Positions 6,935-9,627 of a stretch of 9,627 bases of DNA are shown in pieces; within the stretch, counting starts at the first letter, position 1, and each line of letters opens with the position of its first letter. The translations under genes and the position numbers were made by a program. The DNA is from Nitriliruptoraceae bacterium. Lineage in GTDB: Bacteria > Actinomycetota > Nitriliruptoria > Nitriliruptorales > Nitriliruptoraceae. Below the pieces are notes generated by a model. The model did not search any database. It saw only the letters and a program-made list of their open reading frames with translations, and had not been told where the DNA came from. Location of the stretch: positions 1 to 9,627 of the forward strand of contig SKTN01000247.1 of assembly GCA_007117945.1 (NCBI GenBank), read 5' to 3'.

Positions 6935-9627
6935 GTGGAGTTCGGCATCCTGGGACCGTTCCGGTTGCTGGGCCCGGATGGCCGGGAGCGGCCGACCGCA
7001 GCACGCCAGCGGGACCTGCTGGCCCTGCTCGTCCTGCACGTCGGTGAGGTCGTCACTCGCGAGCGCCTGATCGACGCGTTGTGGGCCGAGGACCTGCCCG
7101 CCAACCCCGGCAACGCCCTCCAACAGCGCATCTTCCACGTCCGCAGGCTGCTCGACGATCCCGACGGCGCACCGAGGCTGGTGACCGCGCCGGGCGGCTA
7201 CCGCCTGGAGGCGGCCGCCGAGCGGGTGGACGTCGCGCGGTTCCGACGACTGCACCGCGACGGCGCTGCGGCCCTGGCGGCCGACGATGCCGTGACCGCA
7301 GCCGAGCAGCTCCGTGCGGCCCTCGAGCAGTGGCGGGGCGCCGCGCTGCAGGATGTCACCGCACCCTGGGCCGCGGCGGCGGCGCAGCAGCTCGAGGATC
7401 AGCGCCTCAGCGCCAGCGAGGACGCCGCGGAGGCCGAGCTGCGGCTCGGGGAGCTCGCGGCCGCCACGGCCCGCCTCCAGCCGATCGTCGCCGCCCACCC
7501 GCTCCGCGAGCGGCCCCACGGCCAGCTGATGCGCTCCCTGGCCCTGGCCGGCCGGCAGGCCGACGCCCTGGCGGTGTACGACGCGCTGCGCAGCCACCTC
7601 GCCGAGGAGCTCGGGCTCGACCCCTCACCGCAGCTCCAGCAGCTGCACATCGACGTGCTCGACCAGCGGCTGGACCCCGCCACCCCTCCGACCACACCGC
7701 GGGGTACGCCACCAGCCACCCCGCCCCCCGATCCCGCGGAGGCGGGCCCCGGAGCGACGGACCGTGCGCACACCCGGCCGCCGGTGCCCGCCAGCAGCTT
7801 CGTCGGCCGCACGCAGGAGCAGGACCGCCTCGCCGAACTGATCGCCAGCGACCGGGTGGTGACCGTCACCGGGCCGGGCGGTGCCGGCAAGACCCGGCTG
7901 GTCACCGAGCTGCTCCGCCGGACACCGCCTCCCGGCGAGGTGGTGTTCGTCGAGCTCGCCGGCATCGAGGACCCCGACGCGCTGCCCGCCGTCCTCGCGG
8001 ACGCCGTGGCGGTCCACGGCCCGGCGGGCGCGGCCATCATGGACCTGCTGCGCACCGCACTGGCCGCCCGACCGACCCTGCTGGTCCTGGACAACTGCGA
8101 ACACCTGCTCGACGGGGTCCACGACCTGCTCGCGGCGCTCCTCGAGGACTGCCCCCGCCTGTCGGTGCTCGTCACGAGCCGGGAACCGCTGGGCATCGAC
8201 GGCGAGGTGGTGTGGCCCCTTGACACCCTGCCCGTCCCCGATGCGGACACCTCGACGTTGGCAGCTGCCGCCGCGGCGCCGGCCGTCCGCCTCCTGCTCG
8301 AGCGCATCCGTACGGCGGCCCCCCACCTGCAGGTGGACGACGCGCACGCACCGGCGCTGGTGCGGATCGCGCGCGACCTCGACGGGCTGCCCCTGGCGCT
8401 GGAGCTCGCCGCGGCCCGGGCGCGGGTGATGTCGCTGGAGGAGATCGCGGAGCGACTCAGCGACCGGTTCAGCCTGCTGGCCGGCGGCCGGCGCAGCGCC
8501 CCTGCACGCCACCGGGCGTTGAGCGCCACCCTGACCTGGAGCTGGGAACTGCTGGACGAGGCCGATCGGCGTGCCTGGACGGCGGCTGCGGTACCCGCCG
8601 CCAGCTTCTCCCTGTCGCTGTTCTCCGCCGTGCTGGCGGCGGTCGATCCGGAGCGGGACGCCCTGGACGCGGTGGCGGCGCTGACCGACCGGTCCCTGCT
8701 CAGGGTCGAGGAACGGGGGCAGCCGACCCGCTACCGCATGCTGACCTCACTGCGGGACTTCGCGGCGGCCCGTCTCGACGACGATGCGATGACGGCACCA
8801 GCCCGTGACGCCCACGCGGCCAGGGTCGAGGCGGCGGTCAGCGCCGCGGACCGGGTGGACACCCACCGCTGGGAGCTCGATCTCGAGGTGCAGCGCAGCT
8901 GGCTGGCCGACCTGCGCCAGGCCCTCGGGTGGCGGCTGGAGCGAGGGGATCGCAGGGGGGCCCAGCGCCTCGCCGCCGCCGTGGGCTGGCTCGCCTTCCT
9001 CACCCCACTGACCGGTGAGGGGCGTCGGTTGCTCGACCGCAGCCTCGGGTCGCTGGACGGCATGACCGTCGAGGAGGTCGAGCCGCGGGCGGCTCTGTGG
9101 GCCGCAGGGCTGCGTGTGGGCGACAGCGACAGCGATGGCGCACGGTGGGCCCGACTATCCCGGGAGGCGGCAGCGCGTGCCGGTGACGGGTTCTGCGCCG
9201 AGCAGGCGCTGGCCTTCGAGACCGCCTTCCAGCTGATGTCCGGTGACACCGAGGGCGCGCTGGAGGTGATGCGGCAGCGCGCGGCGGCCACGGATGGCCT
9301 GCTGGAAGGCATCTGGCGGTTGCTGGCCGCCAAGGTGCTGACCGCCGTCGGCCAGCTCGACGAGGCGGAGCGTGAGGCCACCACCTCGGTCGACCGGCTC
9401 GACGCCGTGGGGGCACCCAGCTTCCTGTTCGCCGGCGACGTGCTGGTGCACCTGCCGCAGCTGCGGGGCGACGTGGCCGCCGTGCGGATCGCGGCACAGC
9501 GCTGCATCGCCGCGTGTCGGGACCACGATGCCGCCGAGCCGGAGGTGGAGCTGCTCGGCATGCTCGCGATGGTCGAGGCGGCCGTGGACGCCCCTGACCG
9601 GGCCGAGGAGGCGCTGGAGCACGCGCG
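6935..9627 (+). CDS. SARP/AfsR-like transcriptional regulator with BTAD and STAND-type ATPase domains (3' partial)
   Basis: At least 897 codons, open to the right edge without a stop. Residues about 20-93 are an OmpR/PhoB-type winged helix of the SARP kind (AARQRDLLALLVLHVGEVVT, RERLIDALW, PGGYRLE). Residues about 98-246 are a bacterial transcriptional activation domain (AEQLRAALEQWRGAALQD, HPLRERPHGQLMRSLALAGR, ELGLDPSPQLQQL). After a Pro-rich linker comes an AP-ATPase/NB-ARC-like module beginning SSFVGR: Walker A GPGGAGKT (313-320), Walker B TLLVLDNCEHLL (381-392), VLVTSREPLG and GLPLALELAAAR (484-495), then the RHRALSATLTWSWELLDEA block. The remaining part is helical and probably TPR-like. 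Such proteins activate nearby gene clusters, often antibiotic biosynthesis or export, with the ATPase serving as a nucleotide-dependent switch. It is divergent from the exporter operon across 137 bases, so that operon is a natural target. GTG start has AGGAGG 5 bases upstream. Total length and C-terminus are unknown. Confidence 0.93.
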   Translation, partial: MEFGILGPFRLLGPDGRERPTAARQRDLLALLVLHVGEVVTRERLIDALWAEDLPANPGNALQQRIFHVRRLLDDPDGAPRLVTAPGGYRLEAAAERVDVARFRRLHRDGAAALAADDAVTAAEQLRAALEQWRGAALQDVTAPWAAAAAQQLEDQRLSASEDAAEAELRLGELAAATARLQPIVAAHPLRERPHGQLMRSLALAGRQADALAVYDALRSHLAEELGLDPSPQLQQLHIDVLDQRLDPATPPTTPRGTPPATPPPDPAEAGPGATDRAHTRPPVPASSFVGRTQEQDRLAELIASDRVVTVTGPGGAGKTRLVTELLRRTPPPGEVVFVELAGIEDPDALPAVLADAVAVHGPAGAAIMDLLRTALAARPTLLVLDNCEHLLDGVHDLLAALLEDCPRLSVLVTSREPLGIDGEVVWPLDTLPVPDADTSTLAAAAAAPAVRLLLERIRTAAPHLQVDDAHAPALVRIARDLDGLPLALELAAARARVMSLEEIAERLSDRFSLLAGGRRSAPARHRALSATLTWSWELLDEADRRAWTAAAVPAASFSLSLFSAVLAAVDPERDALDAVAALTDRSLLRVEERGQPTRYRMLTSLRDFAAARLDDDAMTAPARDAHAARVEAAVSAADRVDTHRWELDLEVQRSWLADLRQALGWRLERGDRRGAQRLAAAVGWLAFLTPLTGEGRRLLDRSLGSLDGMTVEEVEPRAALWAAGLRVGDSDSDGARWARLSREAAARAGDGFCAEQALAFETAFQLMSGDTEGALEVMRQRAAATDGLLEGIWRLLAAKVLTAVGQLDEAEREATTSVDRLDAVGAPSFLFAGDVLVHLPQLRGDVAAVRIAAQRCIAACRDHDAAEPEVELLGMLAMVEAAVDAPDRAEEALEHA

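Overview
The window is very GC-rich and gene-dense, with GTG starts, strong third-position G/C bias and several purine-rich ribosome binding sites. Together with a SARP/BTAD-type regulator, a YtrA-like GntR regulator and an antibiotic-exporter-type ABC system, this points to a high-GC actinobacterium. The species cannot be named from the sequence.

Left part (1-2932): a BadF/BcrA-type sugar kinase (likely N-acetylglucosamine kinase) on + is followed by a very small unrecognised gene on - that overlaps its end tail to tail. A crotonase-family enoyl-CoA isomerase/hydratase-like gene comes next on +, and it too overlaps tail to tail with a zinc-ribbon HExxH metallopeptidase on -. These look like unrelated housekeeping or catabolic genes.

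Middle part (2929-3654): a short YtrA-type GntR repressor on - is joined to the metallopeptidase by a 4-base stop/start overlap, so the two are probably co-translated. Divergent from it is a 45-codon ORF on + with a near-ideal Shine-Dalgarno sequence.

Right part (3655-9627): a three-gene operon on - encodes, in order of transcription, (i) a 146-residue degenerate ABC nucleotide-binding-domain-like protein without Walker A, signature motif or H-loop histidine, (ii) an intact ABC ATPase and (iii) a double-length 12-helix ABC permease of the polyketide-antibiotic exporter type. Divergent from this operon, and running off the right edge, is a large SARP-type regulator (winged helix, BTAD, STAND-type ATPase, then helical-repeat region).

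My reading is that 2929-9627 is a regulated export locus: exporter plus degenerate NBD, a possible small-molecule-sensing GntR repressor, and a SARP/ATPase activator. The most unusual points are the conserved-looking but catalytically dead NBD as first gene of the operon, and a shared CTGCAC/GTGCAG inverted motif in the leaders of both the GntR gene and the exporter operon. No RNA gene, CRISPR array, insertion sequence or convincing terminator was seen.
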